From NCBI RefSeq assembly GCF_002924445.1, contig NZ_PIGG01000034.1, forward strand, positions 62,001 to 126,000: a stretch of 64,000 bases of DNA, in the 5' to 3' direction. Source of the DNA: Minwuia thermotolerans. GTDB lineage: Bacteria > Pseudomonadota > Alphaproteobacteria > Minwuiales > Minwuiaceae. A model generated the notes under the pieces. That model was not told the DNA's origin and did not search any database. It saw only the letters and a list, made by a program, of their open reading frames with translations. The position numbers and the translations under genes are program-made. Positions 54,006 through 63,047 of this stretch are shown one piece after another; position 1 is the first letter of the stretch, and each line of letters opens with the position of its first letter.

Positions 54006-55148
54006 TCAGCGGCCGCGCCACTGCCGCCGCGATATCAGGAACAGCGTCAGGGTGAGCAGCGCGCCGGCGAGGGCGAACCACTGCAGCGCGTAGAGGTCCA
54101 TGCCGCGCAGCACCTGGGCGCCGACGAGGGCGCCGAGAGCCTGGCCGAGATACATCGAGGAGGCGTGCAGGGACAGCGCGGTGCTGCTCTGCTCGGGCGC
54201 GAGGCCGACCAGCCGGGCCTGCTGGGCGACCGCGAAGCTGAACCCCGCCGCGCCCCAGACCGAGAGCATGATGCAGGCGGCGATCACCCCGGTGTCCAGC
54301 AGGTCGAAGGCTGCGAAGATGACGGGCAGGGTGAAGAGCCCGCCCAGAATCGTGACGGTCGTGCCGAAGCGGTCGGTGATCCGCCCGCCGACGATATTGC
54401 CGATGAAGCTGAACAGGCCGAACAGCAGCAGCACGACCGTGATGTCGTTGGTGTCCGCGTTCGAGCGCTGGCTCAGGATCAGGGCGATGAAGGTATAGGG
54501 GATGAACTGGCAGGCCATGTGGCCGACACCGACCGACAGCGCCAGCACCATCCGGTGGTTTTTCAGCACGGCGAACAGCGGCCGGAAGCCCGCGCCCCGC
54601 GCCTTGAGACCCTTCGGCACCGTGACCAGGGCCGAGATCGTGGCCCCGGCGGCCAGCGCGGCCACGAACCAGAAGGTCACGGGCCAGCCGAAATTGCCGC
54701 CCAGCCAGGTGCCCAGCGGCACGCCGAGGACCGTGGCGACGACGAACCCGCCGAAGACCAGCGAGAGCGCGCGGGCGACGCGTTCGGGCGGGACCAGCGT
54801 GCTGGCCACCGCGGCGCCGATCGGCGAGAAGATCGCCGCGCCCAGCGCCGAGGCGATGCGCGCGAACAGCAACAGATCGAAGCTCGCCGCCAGCGCAGCC
54901 ACAATGTTGGCGACGGCGATCAGCGCCGCCGCGCCGACCAGCAGCCGCCGGCGGTCGAACCCGCCGGTCAGGGAGCCGAGCAGCGGCGCGCCCAGCGCAT
55001 AGGCGATGGCGTAGAGCGAGATGAGATGGCCGGAGCGGGCGTCCGGGACGCCCAGGTCGCGGGCGATGTCGGGCAGCACGCCGGCCACGACCAGCGCCCC
55101 GGTGCCGACCGCGAAATTGCCCAGCGCCAGCCCCCAGAGAGCTTTCAT
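54006..55148 (-). CDS. MFS transporter (AraJ/YdhP-like)
   Basis: 380-aa inner-membrane transporter with about 12 helices, starting ALWGLALGNFAVGTGALVVAGVLPDIA and with the motif-A loop LGSLTGGFDRRRLLV. It resembles the DHA1-type arabinose-efflux/purine-efflux exporters. Substrate unknown. It lies upstream of the class II aldolase on the same strand (64-base gap) and may be cotranscribed with it. Confidence 0.85.
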   Translation of the reverse strand: MKALWGLALGNFAVGTGALVVAGVLPDIARDLGVPDARSGHLISLYAIAYALGAPLLGSLTGGFDRRRLLVGAAALIAVANIVAALAASFDLLLFARIASALGAAIFSPIGAAVASTLVPPERVARALSLVFGGFVVATVLGVPLGTWLGGNFGWPVTFWFVAALAAGATISALVTVPKGLKARGAGFRPLFAVLKNHRMVLALSVGVGHMACQFIPYTFIALILSQRSNADTNDITVVLLLFGLFSFIGNIVGGRITDRFGTTVTILGGLFTLPVIFAAFDLLDTGVIAACIMLSVWGAAGFSFAVAQQARLVGLAPEQSSTALSLHASSMYLGQALGALVGAQVLRGMDLYALQWFALAGALLTLTLFLISRRQWRGR

Positions 55149-55176
55149 TCCGTCATCACCGATCCGTTGATTTCAT

Positions 55177-55197
55177 ATCCCGGGCCTGACCCGGGAT
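55177..55197. repeat. Palindromic repeat ATCCCGGG-N5-CCCGGGAT
   Basis: Perfect eight-base arms with a CCTGA loop, followed by CCATGCC. This resembles the widespread alphaproteobacterial 'ATCCCGG...CCGGGAT' intergenic palindromes. It lies in the 134-base spacer 55149-55282 between an iron alcohol dehydrogenase gene (upstream is 56422) and the MFS gene. Confidence 0.6.
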
Positions 55198-55282
55198 CCA
55201 TGCCGGAGCCTGACCGCCAGCGCAGCGTGCCCCGACGGTTCAGGCGTGGCCCCCGGCGCCCGGGCCGGGGCGCGCCGTTGTA

Positions 55283-56422
55283 CTAGATGCCCATTGCGTC
55301 GCGGTAAAGCGCCTCGAAGCCGGCGGCGTCGACCGGCCGCGCGTTGGTCGGCGTGGTGGGGTCGGCCAGGGCGTGTTCGATCAGGCCGGGCATCATGGCC
55401 TCGGTGACGCCCATCTCCGAGAGGTTCGCGGGCAGGCCGAGCTTCGCGTTCAGCGCCTCGACGGCCCGGTCCAGCGGCTCGCCCGCCTTCAGGCCCATGG
55501 CGTGGCGCAGCCTGTCGCGTTTGTCCCCCAGCACCTCGTCGTTGTAGCGCAGGCAGGCCGGCAGGCAGACGGCGTTCAGCGTGCCGTGGTGCAGGTTGAG
55601 CGCGGCGATGCGGCCGATGGCGTGGCTCATGGCGTGGACCGCGCCGAGGCCCTTCTGGAAGGCCAGCGCGCCTTCGGCGGCGGCGATCATCATCTCCTTG
55701 CGCGCCGCCCTGTCCCGGCCGTTCTCCGTCGCGCGGATCAGATTGCCCTGGCCCACGGCCCGCCACAGCCCGTCCAGGCCGATGGCCTCGGCGGGCGGGT
55801 TCTCGACCGGGCTCATCACCGCCTCCATCAGATGGGTGACCGCGTCCATGCCGGTCGCCGCTGTCAGCCGCGCCGGCAGGCCGAGCGTCAGATCCGGGTC
55901 GCAGAGCGCGATCTTCGGCAGCATGTGCGGGCTGCCGAAGACCAGCTTGCGTCCGTCCTCGGTGATGATCACCGCGCCGCGGCTGACCTCGGAGCCGGTC
56001 CCGGCGGTGGTCGGGATCACGATCATCGGCGCGCAGGGGCCGATCTTCGCGCCGCCGCCGGTGGCGGCGTTGTACCCGGCCAGGGGCTCGTCATGGGTGG
56101 CCAGCAGGGCCACGCCCTTGGCCAGGTCCATGGACGATCCGCCGCCCAGCGCCACGATGCCGTCGCAGTCGTTTTCGCGGAACAGCCGGAGCGCGTCCTT
56201 CACCGCCCGCTCGGTCGGATTTTCGGGCGTGCCGTCATAGAGCGTCGCCTGCACGTCGTTGGGGATGCGGCGGCGCAGTTCGTCGGCCATGCCGAGATCA
56301 ACCAGCCCCCGGTCTGTGCAGATCAGCGGCCGGCGCATCCCGAGTTGCGCCAGGCTGTCGGCCAGCATGTCGATGGCGCCATGCTCGATATGGCACTGGT
56401 TGACGTAGGTGATGATGGCCAT
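55283..56422 (-). CDS. Iron-containing alcohol dehydrogenase
   Basis: 379-aa group III alcohol dehydrogenase. NAD-binding GGGSSMDLAKGVAL (about residues 95-108) and VIPTTAGTGSEVSRGAVI are clear; the metal site is formed by Asp and His of TGMDAVTHLMEAV and the two histidine stretches AVHAMSHAIG and NLHHGTLNAV. It would interconvert an alcohol (possibly a 4-hydroxyacid such as 4-hydroxybutyrate) and its aldehyde. That is attractive because the divergent neighbour resembles 4-hydroxybutyryl-CoA dehydratase. ATG 56422 has GGAGGGAGC upstream. Confidence 0.92.
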   Translation of the reverse strand: MAIITYVNQCHIEHGAIDMLADSLAQLGMRRPLICTDRGLVDLGMADELRRRIPNDVQATLYDGTPENPTERAVKDALRLFRENDCDGIVALGGGSSMDLAKGVALLATHDEPLAGYNAATGGGAKIGPCAPMIVIPTTAGTGSEVSRGAVIITEDGRKLVFGSPHMLPKIALCDPDLTLGLPARLTAATGMDAVTHLMEAVMSPVENPPAEAIGLDGLWRAVGQGNLIRATENGRDRAARKEMMIAAAEGALAFQKGLGAVHAMSHAIGRIAALNLHHGTLNAVCLPACLRYNDEVLGDKRDRLRHAMGLKAGEPLDRAVEALNAKLGLPANLSEMGVTEAMMPGLIEHALADPTTPTNARPVDAAGFEALYRDAMGI

Positions 56423-56575
56423 GGCCGCTGCTCCCTCCCCGAGTTCCGGAGGCCGACTGTAGCGCCGCCCGACGGCGACGCAACGCTGCCCGCCTTCGCG
56501 CCCGCTTGACGCTTCCGGCGGTGCTGTCACGATGGGCGCAGCTTTGTGAACGTTCGATCGGGGAGGATCCGGACC

Positions 56576-57967
56576 ATGATGACGGGCGAGCAGTACCTGG
56601 CGTCGCTTGACGACGGGCGCGCGACCTATTTCGAAGGCCGCAAGATCGAGAACATTCTCGACGACAAGATCATGGGCGAGGCGGCCCGGCTGATCGCCGC
56701 GGGCTATGACAAGCTCTACCGGCCCGGGCCGGACGCGACGAGCCCGCTGATGTCCATTCCGCGCTCGGCGGAGGACCTGAAGGCGCGCCTGCCCGTGGTC
56801 TCCGACGCCGACATCGTCGCCAACACGACGAACCAGTCGATCATGACCCTGATGACGGCCGCCGGCCGCATCGGCGACGAGCATCCCGAATACGCCCGGC
56901 GCATCCAGGCCTGGATCGAGGACGCCCAGCGCCGCGACATCCGCATCACCGAGTGCATCACCGACGGCAAGGGCGACCGTTCGCTCAGCCCCGGCAAACA
57001 GGCCGATCCGGACGCCTACACCCGCGTCGTCGAGCGCCGCCCCGACGGCGTCGTCATCCGCGGCGCCAAGCTGCACATCACCGGCGCCTCGCTGGGCCAC
57101 GAGACCATGGTCATTCCCACCAAGGCGATGAAGCCGGGCGAGGAGGACTACGCCATCGCCTGCGCCGTGCCGGTCAACGCCCCGGGCGTGAAGATCGTCA
57201 ACACCTCCTACGCGCCGCGCCACGAGGACGACCGCGTCTTTCCCGTCAGCCGCCAGAACCACATGCCCGAGGGATTCGTCATCTTCGACGACGTCTTCGT
57301 GCCGGAGGAGCGCATCTTCCTGAACGGCGAGACCAAACACGCCGGACAGTTCGCCCACTCGCTGGGCCTGTGGGAGCGTCTCGGCGGCCTGACCTTCATG
57401 GCCAACGAGGCCGACGAGCTGGTCGGATTCGCGCAGCTCATCGCCGAGGCCAATGGCCTGGCCAAGGTGCAGCACGTCCGCGAGAAGATCTCGGAAATGA
57501 TCATCCACGCCACGCTGATCCGCGGCGCGCTGGAGGCGGCGATCGCCAACTGCGTCATCGGCGACAACGGCGCGGCCTTCCCCTCCGAGCTCTACACCAA
57601 TGCCGGCAAGTACCAGGCGGCGACCCAGTACAACATGATGTGCCGCCATCTCCACGATATCGCCGGCGGCTCGGTGCTGACCGCGCCCTCGATCGCGGAC
57701 CTGGAGAACAACGAGGTCGGCCCGCTGGTGCGCAAGTACATGACCGCCAATCCGGAGATCGACGGCGAGTGCCGCATTAAGCTGTTCCACGCCATCCGCG
57801 ACCTCACTGCCGACGCCATGGGCGGCTGGCGCTACGTCACCAACATCCAGGCCGGCGGCGGGCTCTACGCCCAGCGCATCGTGACCCGCAAGCACTACGA
57901 CATGGAGCACGCCAAGAAGAAGGCGCTCCACGCCGCGAAGATGCTGCCCGAGCACGCCGCGGAATAG
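56576..57967 (+). CDS. HpaB / 4-hydroxybutyryl-CoA dehydratase family protein
   Basis: 463-aa acyl-CoA-dehydrogenase-like flavoprotein fold. MTGEQYLASLDDGRATYFEGRK at the start and ECITDGKGDRSLSPGKQADPDAYTRVVE, RIFLNGETKHAG and LHDIAGGSVLTAPS match the 4-hydroxybutyryl-CoA dehydratase branch more than HpaB monooxygenases. The cysteines expected to hold the dehydratase [4Fe-4S] cluster are not seen where I expect them: the segment NTTNQSIMTLMTAAGR has none. It may therefore be a flavin monooxygenase (4-hydroxyphenylacetate 3-hydroxylase-like) or a cluster-free variant. It starts at 56576 after GGGGAGGA. Confidence 0.82.
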   Translation: MMTGEQYLASLDDGRATYFEGRKIENILDDKIMGEAARLIAAGYDKLYRPGPDATSPLMSIPRSAEDLKARLPVVSDADIVANTTNQSIMTLMTAAGRIGDEHPEYARRIQAWIEDAQRRDIRITECITDGKGDRSLSPGKQADPDAYTRVVERRPDGVVIRGAKLHITGASLGHETMVIPTKAMKPGEEDYAIACAVPVNAPGVKIVNTSYAPRHEDDRVFPVSRQNHMPEGFVIFDDVFVPEERIFLNGETKHAGQFAHSLGLWERLGGLTFMANEADELVGFAQLIAEANGLAKVQHVREKISEMIIHATLIRGALEAAIANCVIGDNGAAFPSELYTNAGKYQAATQYNMMCRHLHDIAGGSVLTAPSIADLENNEVGPLVRKYMTANPEIDGECRIKLFHAIRDLTADAMGGWRYVTNIQAGGGLYAQRIVTRKHYDMEHAKKKALHAAKMLPEHAAE

Positions 57968-58015
57968 CTCTGGGCCCGCTCTCGACCCCCTCCCGGTCTC
58001 GCGACGCTCGATCAC

Positions 58016-58036
58016 CCTCCCCCTGACAGGGGGAGG
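58016..58036. repeat. Palindromic repeat, family B, second copy
   Basis: CCTCCCCCT-GAC-AGGGGGAGG followed by GGCGGGGAGGGGG, between the convergent genes ending at 57967 and 58070. It is the same design as 14512-14538. Confidence 0.65.
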
Positions 58037-58069
58037 GGCGGGGAGGGGGTGTCGTCACCGCACATATGT

Positions 58070-58636
58070 CTAAACAGCCGCCGCCCTGAGCGGGTCCGCC
58101 GGCGGGTCGAGTTCGAAGTCGCATTGCGGCTCGTAGCGCGCGCCGTCCGACGACAGGAAGCTGCGGTAGAGCGTGAAATCGACCACTTCGAAGGGCGGCG
58201 TGGAGAGGTCGCCGTTCTCGTGCAGAAACTGCTGGATCCTGGAGCGCGGCGCGTCTCTCAGCCGGGCGAGGGTCACGTGCGGATGGAACTTGCGCCGTTC
58301 CGGTTCGAAGCCGGCCCGCTGCGCGGCCTGCTCGACCTTCTTCTGCAGGTGGGTCAGCGCCGGCTGCGGCTCGACGCCGGCCCAGAGCATCCGCGTGCGC
58401 CTGCGGTCGCCGAACAGCCCGACGCCCGAGAGACGCAGGTCGAAGGCCGGCGCGCGCAGCGCCGACAGCTCGTCCACCAGATCCTCGGCCATGGGCGTTT
58501 CCGTGTCGCCCAGGAAGCGCAGGGTCAGGTGCAGGTTCTCGCGCGGGATCCACCGCGCGCCGGGGACGCCGCCAGCCGTCATCGCCAGGCGGTCGGCGAT
58601 GGGGTCGGGCAGCCGGATGCCTATGAACAGGCGCAT
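58070..58636 (-). CDS. thpR: RNA 2',3'-cyclic phosphodiesterase (2'-5' RNA ligase family)
   Basis: 188-aa 2H phosphoesterase. The two HxTx motifs are HLTLRFLG (about residues 36-43) and HVTLARL (about 122-128). It begins MRLFIGIRLPDPI, the family-typical start. It hydrolyses 2',3'-cyclic phosphates on RNA and in vitro joins tRNA halves; physiological role uncertain. It lies 37 bases downstream of the arsC gene on the same strand. Confidence 0.92.
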   Translation of the reverse strand: MRLFIGIRLPDPIADRLAMTAGGVPGARWIPRENLHLTLRFLGDTETPMAEDLVDELSALRAPAFDLRLSGVGLFGDRRRTRMLWAGVEPQPALTHLQKKVEQAAQRAGFEPERRKFHPHVTLARLRDAPRSRIQQFLHENGDLSTPPFEVVDFTLYRSFLSSDGARYEPQCDFELDPPADPLRAAAV

Positions 58637-58673
58637 GGATCCGCTCCATGGTCGCAGAGGGGCAGGGCGGCGC

Positions 58674-59021
58674 TCAGACGATGTCGAGCGCCTTTTCCGG
58701 CGGCCGACCGAGGGCGGCCCTGGCGCCGGAGAGCACGATGGGACGCTCGATCAGCTTCGGCGTGCCCACCATCGCCTCGATGAGCTGGCCGTCGGAGAGT
58801 GCGGGGTCGTCCAGGCCCTGCTCCTTGTACTCGGGCTCCTTGCGGCGCATCAGATCACGCGGCGTCATGCCGAGCTTGGTCAGTATATCGGCCAGTTCGG
58901 CCGCAGTCGGCGGCGTCTTGAGATATTCGATGACCGTCGGTTCGACACCCCGCTCCTTCAGCAGGTTCAGGGTTTCGCGCGATTTCGAGCAACGGGGGTT
59001 GTGGTAGATCGTGACGCTCAT
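58674..59021 (-). CDS. arsC: Arsenate reductase (glutaredoxin-coupled ArsC family)
   Basis: 115-aa ArsC of the thioredoxin-fold family. The active Cys is in YHNPRCSKSRETL (residue 11), and the RRKEPEYKE segment (about 60-68) and LIERPIVLSG follow with conserved basic residues. It reduces arsenate to arsenite with glutathione/glutaredoxin; orphan members such as YffB/YfgD may have other thiol roles. No arsB or arsR is nearby, so an arsenic role is not certain. Confidence 0.88.
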   Translation of the reverse strand: MSVTIYHNPRCSKSRETLNLLKERGVEPTVIEYLKTPPTAAELADILTKLGMTPRDLMRRKEPEYKEQGLDDPALSDGQLIEAMVGTPKLIERPIVLSGARAALGRPPEKALDIV

Positions 59022-59092
59022 GCTTGTCCTCCGTCGCTGCAGGAAATGCCGCTCTCACTATAACGCCGATTCGCCGCCGGCCCGCCGCCGGA

Positions 59093-59767
59093 TCACGAAC
59101 CTTTCAACGCCCGGGCGACCGGTTCGGCCATGCGTTCGGCGACAAGTCGGGCGCCTTCGGCGTTGGGATGGATGCCGTCGGGCTGGTTCAGCGCCGGGTC
59201 GGCGGCCACGCCTTCCAGCAGGAAGGGATAGAAAGCGGCGCCGTGCGCTTCCGCGACCTCCGGGAAGATGGCGTTGAACGCCCGGGCGTAGTCGCCACCC
59301 ATGTTGGGCGGGGCCAGCATGCCGGCAACCAGGACGGGGATGCCGCGCTCCGTCAGCCGGCCGACGATCCGGTCCATGTTGCGCCGGGTGTCGGCCGGGT
59401 CGATGCCGCGCAGCCCGTCATTGCCGCCCAGCGCCACGATCACCAGATCCGGCGCGCCCTGCACCGCCCAGTCGAGGCGGGAGAGGCCGCCCGCCGTGGT
59501 GTCGCCGGAAACCCCGGCGTTCTCCACCGCGACGTCCAGACCTCGGTCGGTCAGTTCCTTCTCCAGGCGCACCGGCAGGGCATCACCTTGCGGCAGGCCG
59601 TAGCCTGCGGTGATGGAATCGCCCAGCATGACGACGCGCCGTTCCTCGGCAGCGCTGATCGGTTGTGCGATCGTGAGCGTAACCAAAAGCAACAGCATGT
59701 TGATCGCGGCGCGGGGCCAGCCATATCGGGTGCTGGCGGGAACGCGCGGGACTGAAGGAATTTGCAT
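59093..59767 (-). CDS. tesA: SGNH esterase / acyl-CoA thioesterase I (TesA-like)
   Basis: 224-aa (or 201-aa) exported SGNH hydrolase. Blocks I, III and V are complete: MLGDSITAGYG (nucleophile Ser), VALGGNDGLRG, and DGIHPNAEG (catalytic Asp/His). Signal peptide: the upstream ATG (59767) supplies Arg residues before the hydrophobic core LLLLVTLTIAQPISA, whereas the ATG at 59698 gives a signal with no positive charge; start unresolved. With 59767 the start codon overlaps that of the divergent ABC gene. The tesA / ybbA-ybbP arrangement is widely conserved in Proteobacteria. Confidence 0.9.
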   Translation of the reverse strand: MQIPSVPRVPASTRYGWPRAAINMLLLLVTLTIAQPISAAEERRVVMLGDSITAGYGLPQGDALPVRLEKELTDRGLDVAVENAGVSGDTTAGGLSRLDWAVQGAPDLVIVALGGNDGLRGIDPADTRRNMDRIVGRLTERGIPVLVAGMLAPPNMGGDYARAFNAIFPEVAEAHGAAFYPFLLEGVAADPALNQPDGIHPNAEGARLVAERMAEPVARALKGS

Positions 59768-60464
59768 GGCCGAAAGTCAGATCACCCTGAAGGACGTGCA
59801 TGTCACGCTCGACGGCGCCGCCGGTCCGGTCCGGATCCTGCGCGGCATCGACCTTGATATAGGGGCCGGGGAGACGGTTGCCATCCTCGGGCCTTCCGGT
59901 TCCGGCAAGTCGACCCTGCTTTCCATCGTCGGCGGACTGGAGGCCGTGACCTCCGGCGCGCTGTCGTTCCGCGGCCGCGACCTGACCGGCCTGAACGAGG
60001 ATCGGCTGGCGCTGTTCCGCCGCGACCACGTTTCCATCGTCTTCCAGTCGTTCCACCTGCTGCCCACCATGACAGCGCTGGAGAACGTCGCGGCGCCGCT
60101 GGAGCTTGCCGGCCGCGCCGATCCCTTCGGCCGCGCCGCGCGGGAACTCGAGACCGTCGGCCTGGCCGAGCGCACCGGCCACTATCCCAGCCAGCTTTCC
60201 GGCGGCGAGCAGCAGCGCGTCGCCGTCGCCCGGGCGCTGGCCGCCGATCCGGAGGTCATCCTGGCCGACGAGCCGACGGGCAATCTGGACGGCGAAACCG
60301 GCGGGCGGATCGTCGACCTGCTGTTCCGGGCCAACAGCGAACGCGATACGACGCTGCTGCTGGTCACCCATGACGAGAAGCTGGCCAGGCGCTGCGGCCG
60401 CATCCTCAGGCTGAAGGATGGCGTGATCGCCTCCGAGGAGCCGGGTGTGGAGCGCGCCGCCTGA
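59766..60464 (+). CDS. ybbA: ABC transporter ATP-binding protein (YbbA-like)
   Basis: 232-aa ATPase of the LolD/MacB/FtsE type. Walker A LGPSGSGKST (about residue 40), Q-loop VFQSFHLLPTM, signature LSGGEQQRVAVARAL, Walker B ILADEPTGNLD and the H-loop LLVTHD are intact. It is coupled to the permease gene by a TGATG overlap and energises its mechanotransmission-type transport of a hydrophobic compound; the substrate of YbbAP is not known with certainty. It is divergent from tesA. Confidence 0.93.
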   Translation: MAESQITLKDVHVTLDGAAGPVRILRGIDLDIGAGETVAILGPSGSGKSTLLSIVGGLEAVTSGALSFRGRDLTGLNEDRLALFRRDHVSIVFQSFHLLPTMTALENVAAPLELAGRADPFGRAARELETVGLAERTGHYPSQLSGGEQQRVAVARALAADPEVILADEPTGNLDGETGGRIVDLLFRANSERDTTLLLVTHDEKLARRCGRILRLKDGVIASEEPGVERAA

Positions 60465-62989
60465 TGGCCACCGCCGCATTCCGCATGGCCCTGCGCGATC
60501 TGCGCGGCGGTCTGGGCGGGTTCCGGGTCTTTTTGCTGTCGCTGGCGCTCGGCGTCGCCGCGATCGCGGGCGTCGGCTCGCTCACCGCATCCATCATCGG
60601 CGGCATCCAGGAGAACGGGCGCGAAATACTCGGCGCCGACATCGATCTAAGGATGCGCCAGATCGTGCCGCCCGACGCGGCGGTCGAGTGGCTGGAACGG
60701 GAAGCGGGCACGCTGCTCAGGACCATGGAGATGCGCACCATTGCCCGCGCCGCGGCCAGCGACCGCCGCGCCCTGGCGGAGCTCAAGTCGGTGGGCGACG
60801 CCTATCCGCTCTATGGCGCGGTCCGGCTGGAGGACGGTGGCGAACTGCACGACGCGCTGGCCCGGCGGGACGGCGTCTTCGGCGCGGTGGCGGAACCCGT
60901 GCTGGCGCAGCGCCTGGAACTCGCTGTCGGCGACCGCGTCCGGGTGGGCGACGTCAGTTTCGAACTGCGCGGGCTGATCGCTCACGAACCGGACCGCGGC
61001 ACCGGCGGTGCGCTCACCCTGGCGCCGCGCATCATGATCCACGACGAGGCCATGGCCGCAACCGGCCTGGTCCAGCCGGGCAGCCTGATCAGCCGCCACT
61101 ACAAGGTGAAGCTGGCGCCGGGCGACACGGTGGCCGAATTCCGCCAGCGCCTCGCCCGGGAGACGCCGGACGCCGGCTGGCGCATCCGCGACCACCGCAA
61201 CGGCGCCCCGGGCATCGAGAGCTTCCTGGAGCGGCTGCGCATCTTCCTCACCCTGGTCGGGCTGACCGCGCTGCTGGTCGGCGGCGTGGGCGTCGGCAAT
61301 GCGGTGAAGGCGCATCTGGACGCCAAGCGCAGCCAGATCGCGGTGCTCAAGGCGCTGGGCGCGACCGGCGGCGACATCACGCGCATCTACCTCTTCCAGA
61401 TACTGGTTCTCGCCGCGGTCGGCATTGCCATCGGGCTGGTCATCGGTGCCGTCGTGCCGATGGTCGCCGTCGGCCTGCTGGCGGAGGCGTTGCCTACGCC
61501 GCCCAGCGTCGGCCTCTATGCCATGCCGCTCGTGCTTGCCGCGGCCTTCGGCGTGCTGGTGACGCTCACCTTCGCGCTCTGGCCGCTGGGCGTGGCGCGG
61601 CGCACCCGGGCTGCCGAGCTGTTCCGCGCTGCGATGGGCGAGAGCGGCGGCGTCCCCGGCCGCGGCTTTATCGCCGGCACGGCGCTGTCGCTGCTCGGCC
61701 TCGCCGGTCTTGCGATCTTCTCCGCCGACCGGCCGGTCTTCGCACTCTGGTTCGTGCTGGGGGCGGCCGGCGTGTTCATCGTGCTCCGGCTGGCCGCAGC
61801 GGGCATCGCCTGGGCGGCGAAGCGGGCCGGCGGGCCGAAGCGCACGGCCTTCCGCATGGCGCTGGCGAACCTGCACCGGCCCGGCGCGCCCACGGCCTCG
61901 GTGATGATCTCGCTCGGCCTGGGCGTCACCCTGCTGGCCGCCGTGGCCCAGATCGAAGGCAATGTGGCGGGACAGGTCGACCGCCGTGTCGCCGAGGAAG
62001 CGCCGTCGTTCTTCTTCGTCGACATCCAGCCCGACCAGATCGAGCCGTTTCTGGAGACCGCACGCTCGATTACCGGCGTCTCCGATGTCCGCAGCGTCCC
62101 CTCGCTCAGGGGCCGGATCAGCGCCGTCGACGGCGTGGCGTCCGAAGACGTCCAGATGGTCGACCCGGACGAGGCCTGGGTGCTGCGCGGCGACCGGGGC
62201 CTGACCTACGCCACGGAGCCGCCCTCCAACAGCCCCGTCGTTGCCGGTGAGTGGTGGCCGGCCGACTATGACGGACCGCCGCTGGTCAGCTTCGAGGACG
62301 AGGCGGCGGCCGGACTCGGCCTGGAGGTGGGCGACACGATCACCGTCAACGTGCTGGGCCGCGACATCACCGCGGAGATCGCCAGCCTGCGCCGGATCGA
62401 CTGGTCGACCTTCCAGATCAACTACATCATGATTTTCAGCCCCAACACGCTGCGCGCCGCGCCGCACACCCACCTCGCCACAGCCGAGGCGGCCGGCGCG
62501 GCGGACAACGAACTGTTCCGCGCCATCACCGACCGCTTCCCCAACATCACCGTGATCCGGGTGAAGGAGGCGATGGAACTGTTCGACAAGCTGCTGGGCC
62601 AGGTGGCGACGGCAATCCGCGCCGCTTCCGCCGTGACGCTGCTGGCCGGCCTGATCGTGCTGGCCGGCGCCATCGCCGCGGGCCACCGCAGGCGCGTCCG
62701 GGAATCGGTGGTCCTCAAGGTGCTCGGCGCGACGCGCCGCCAGATCCTGAAGATTCACGCCGCCGAGTTTGCGGTGCTCGGACTGGCGACCGGTATCGTC
62801 GCCGCCATCGCCGGCAGCGTCGCCGCATGGGGCGTGATCGTCTTCGTCATGCAGGGCGAGTTCGAGCTGATGCCGGCCCGGCTGGCCGTGGTGGTGGTCG
62901 GCGCCATCGCCGCGACGACGGCGCTGGGTCTCGTCGGCGCGCACCGCGCGCTTCGCCGCCGGCCTGCGGTGGAACTGCGCGAGGCGTAG
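60464..62989 (+). CDS. ybbP: ABC transporter permease of the FtsX/MacB superfamily (YbbP-like)
   Basis: 841-aa inner-membrane permease with the duplicated FtsX architecture of YbbP: helix 1 (FRVFLLSLALGVAAIAGVGSL), a large periplasmic domain, helices near 250-410 (RIFLTLVGLTALLVGGVGVGN..), a second periplasmic domain (about 510-700) and final helices with ETVVLKVLGATRRQILKIHAAEF-like ESVVLKVLGATR. It pairs with the upstream ATPase. The length is normal for YbbP and about double that of LolC. Confidence 0.92.
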   Translation: MATAAFRMALRDLRGGLGGFRVFLLSLALGVAAIAGVGSLTASIIGGIQENGREILGADIDLRMRQIVPPDAAVEWLEREAGTLLRTMEMRTIARAAASDRRALAELKSVGDAYPLYGAVRLEDGGELHDALARRDGVFGAVAEPVLAQRLELAVGDRVRVGDVSFELRGLIAHEPDRGTGGALTLAPRIMIHDEAMAATGLVQPGSLISRHYKVKLAPGDTVAEFRQRLARETPDAGWRIRDHRNGAPGIESFLERLRIFLTLVGLTALLVGGVGVGNAVKAHLDAKRSQIAVLKALGATGGDITRIYLFQILVLAAVGIAIGLVIGAVVPMVAVGLLAEALPTPPSVGLYAMPLVLAAAFGVLVTLTFALWPLGVARRTRAAELFRAAMGESGGVPGRGFIAGTALSLLGLAGLAIFSADRPVFALWFVLGAAGVFIVLRLAAAGIAWAAKRAGGPKRTAFRMALANLHRPGAPTASVMISLGLGVTLLAAVAQIEGNVAGQVDRRVAEEAPSFFFVDIQPDQIEPFLETARSITGVSDVRSVPSLRGRISAVDGVASEDVQMVDPDEAWVLRGDRGLTYATEPPSNSPVVAGEWWPADYDGPPLVSFEDEAAAGLGLEVGDTITVNVLGRDITAEIASLRRIDWSTFQINYIMIFSPNTLRAAPHTHLATAEAAGAADNELFRAITDRFPNITVIRVKEAMELFDKLLGQVATAIRAASAVTLLAGLIVLAGAIAAGHRRRVRESVVLKVLGATRRQILKIHAAEFAVLGLATGIVAAIAGSVAAWGVIVFVMQGEFELMPARLAVVVVGAIAATTALGLVGAHRALRRRPAVELREA

Positions 62990-63047
62990 GATCGCTTGGC
63001 TGACCGGCGGGCTTGCTGCTCCCGGAACGCACAGGGAAGGACTGAGC

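Noticed and set aside
58674-59021. Arsenic resistance operon
   Set aside because: Only an ArsC-family gene is present; no arsB/acr3, arsR or arsH is adjacent, so resistance cannot be claimed.
59900-60464. Assignment of the ABC ATPase as LolD of the lipoprotein export system
   Set aside because: Its coupled permease is a single 841-aa YbbP-type protein and the divergent gene is tesA, which fits YbbAP rather than LolCDE.
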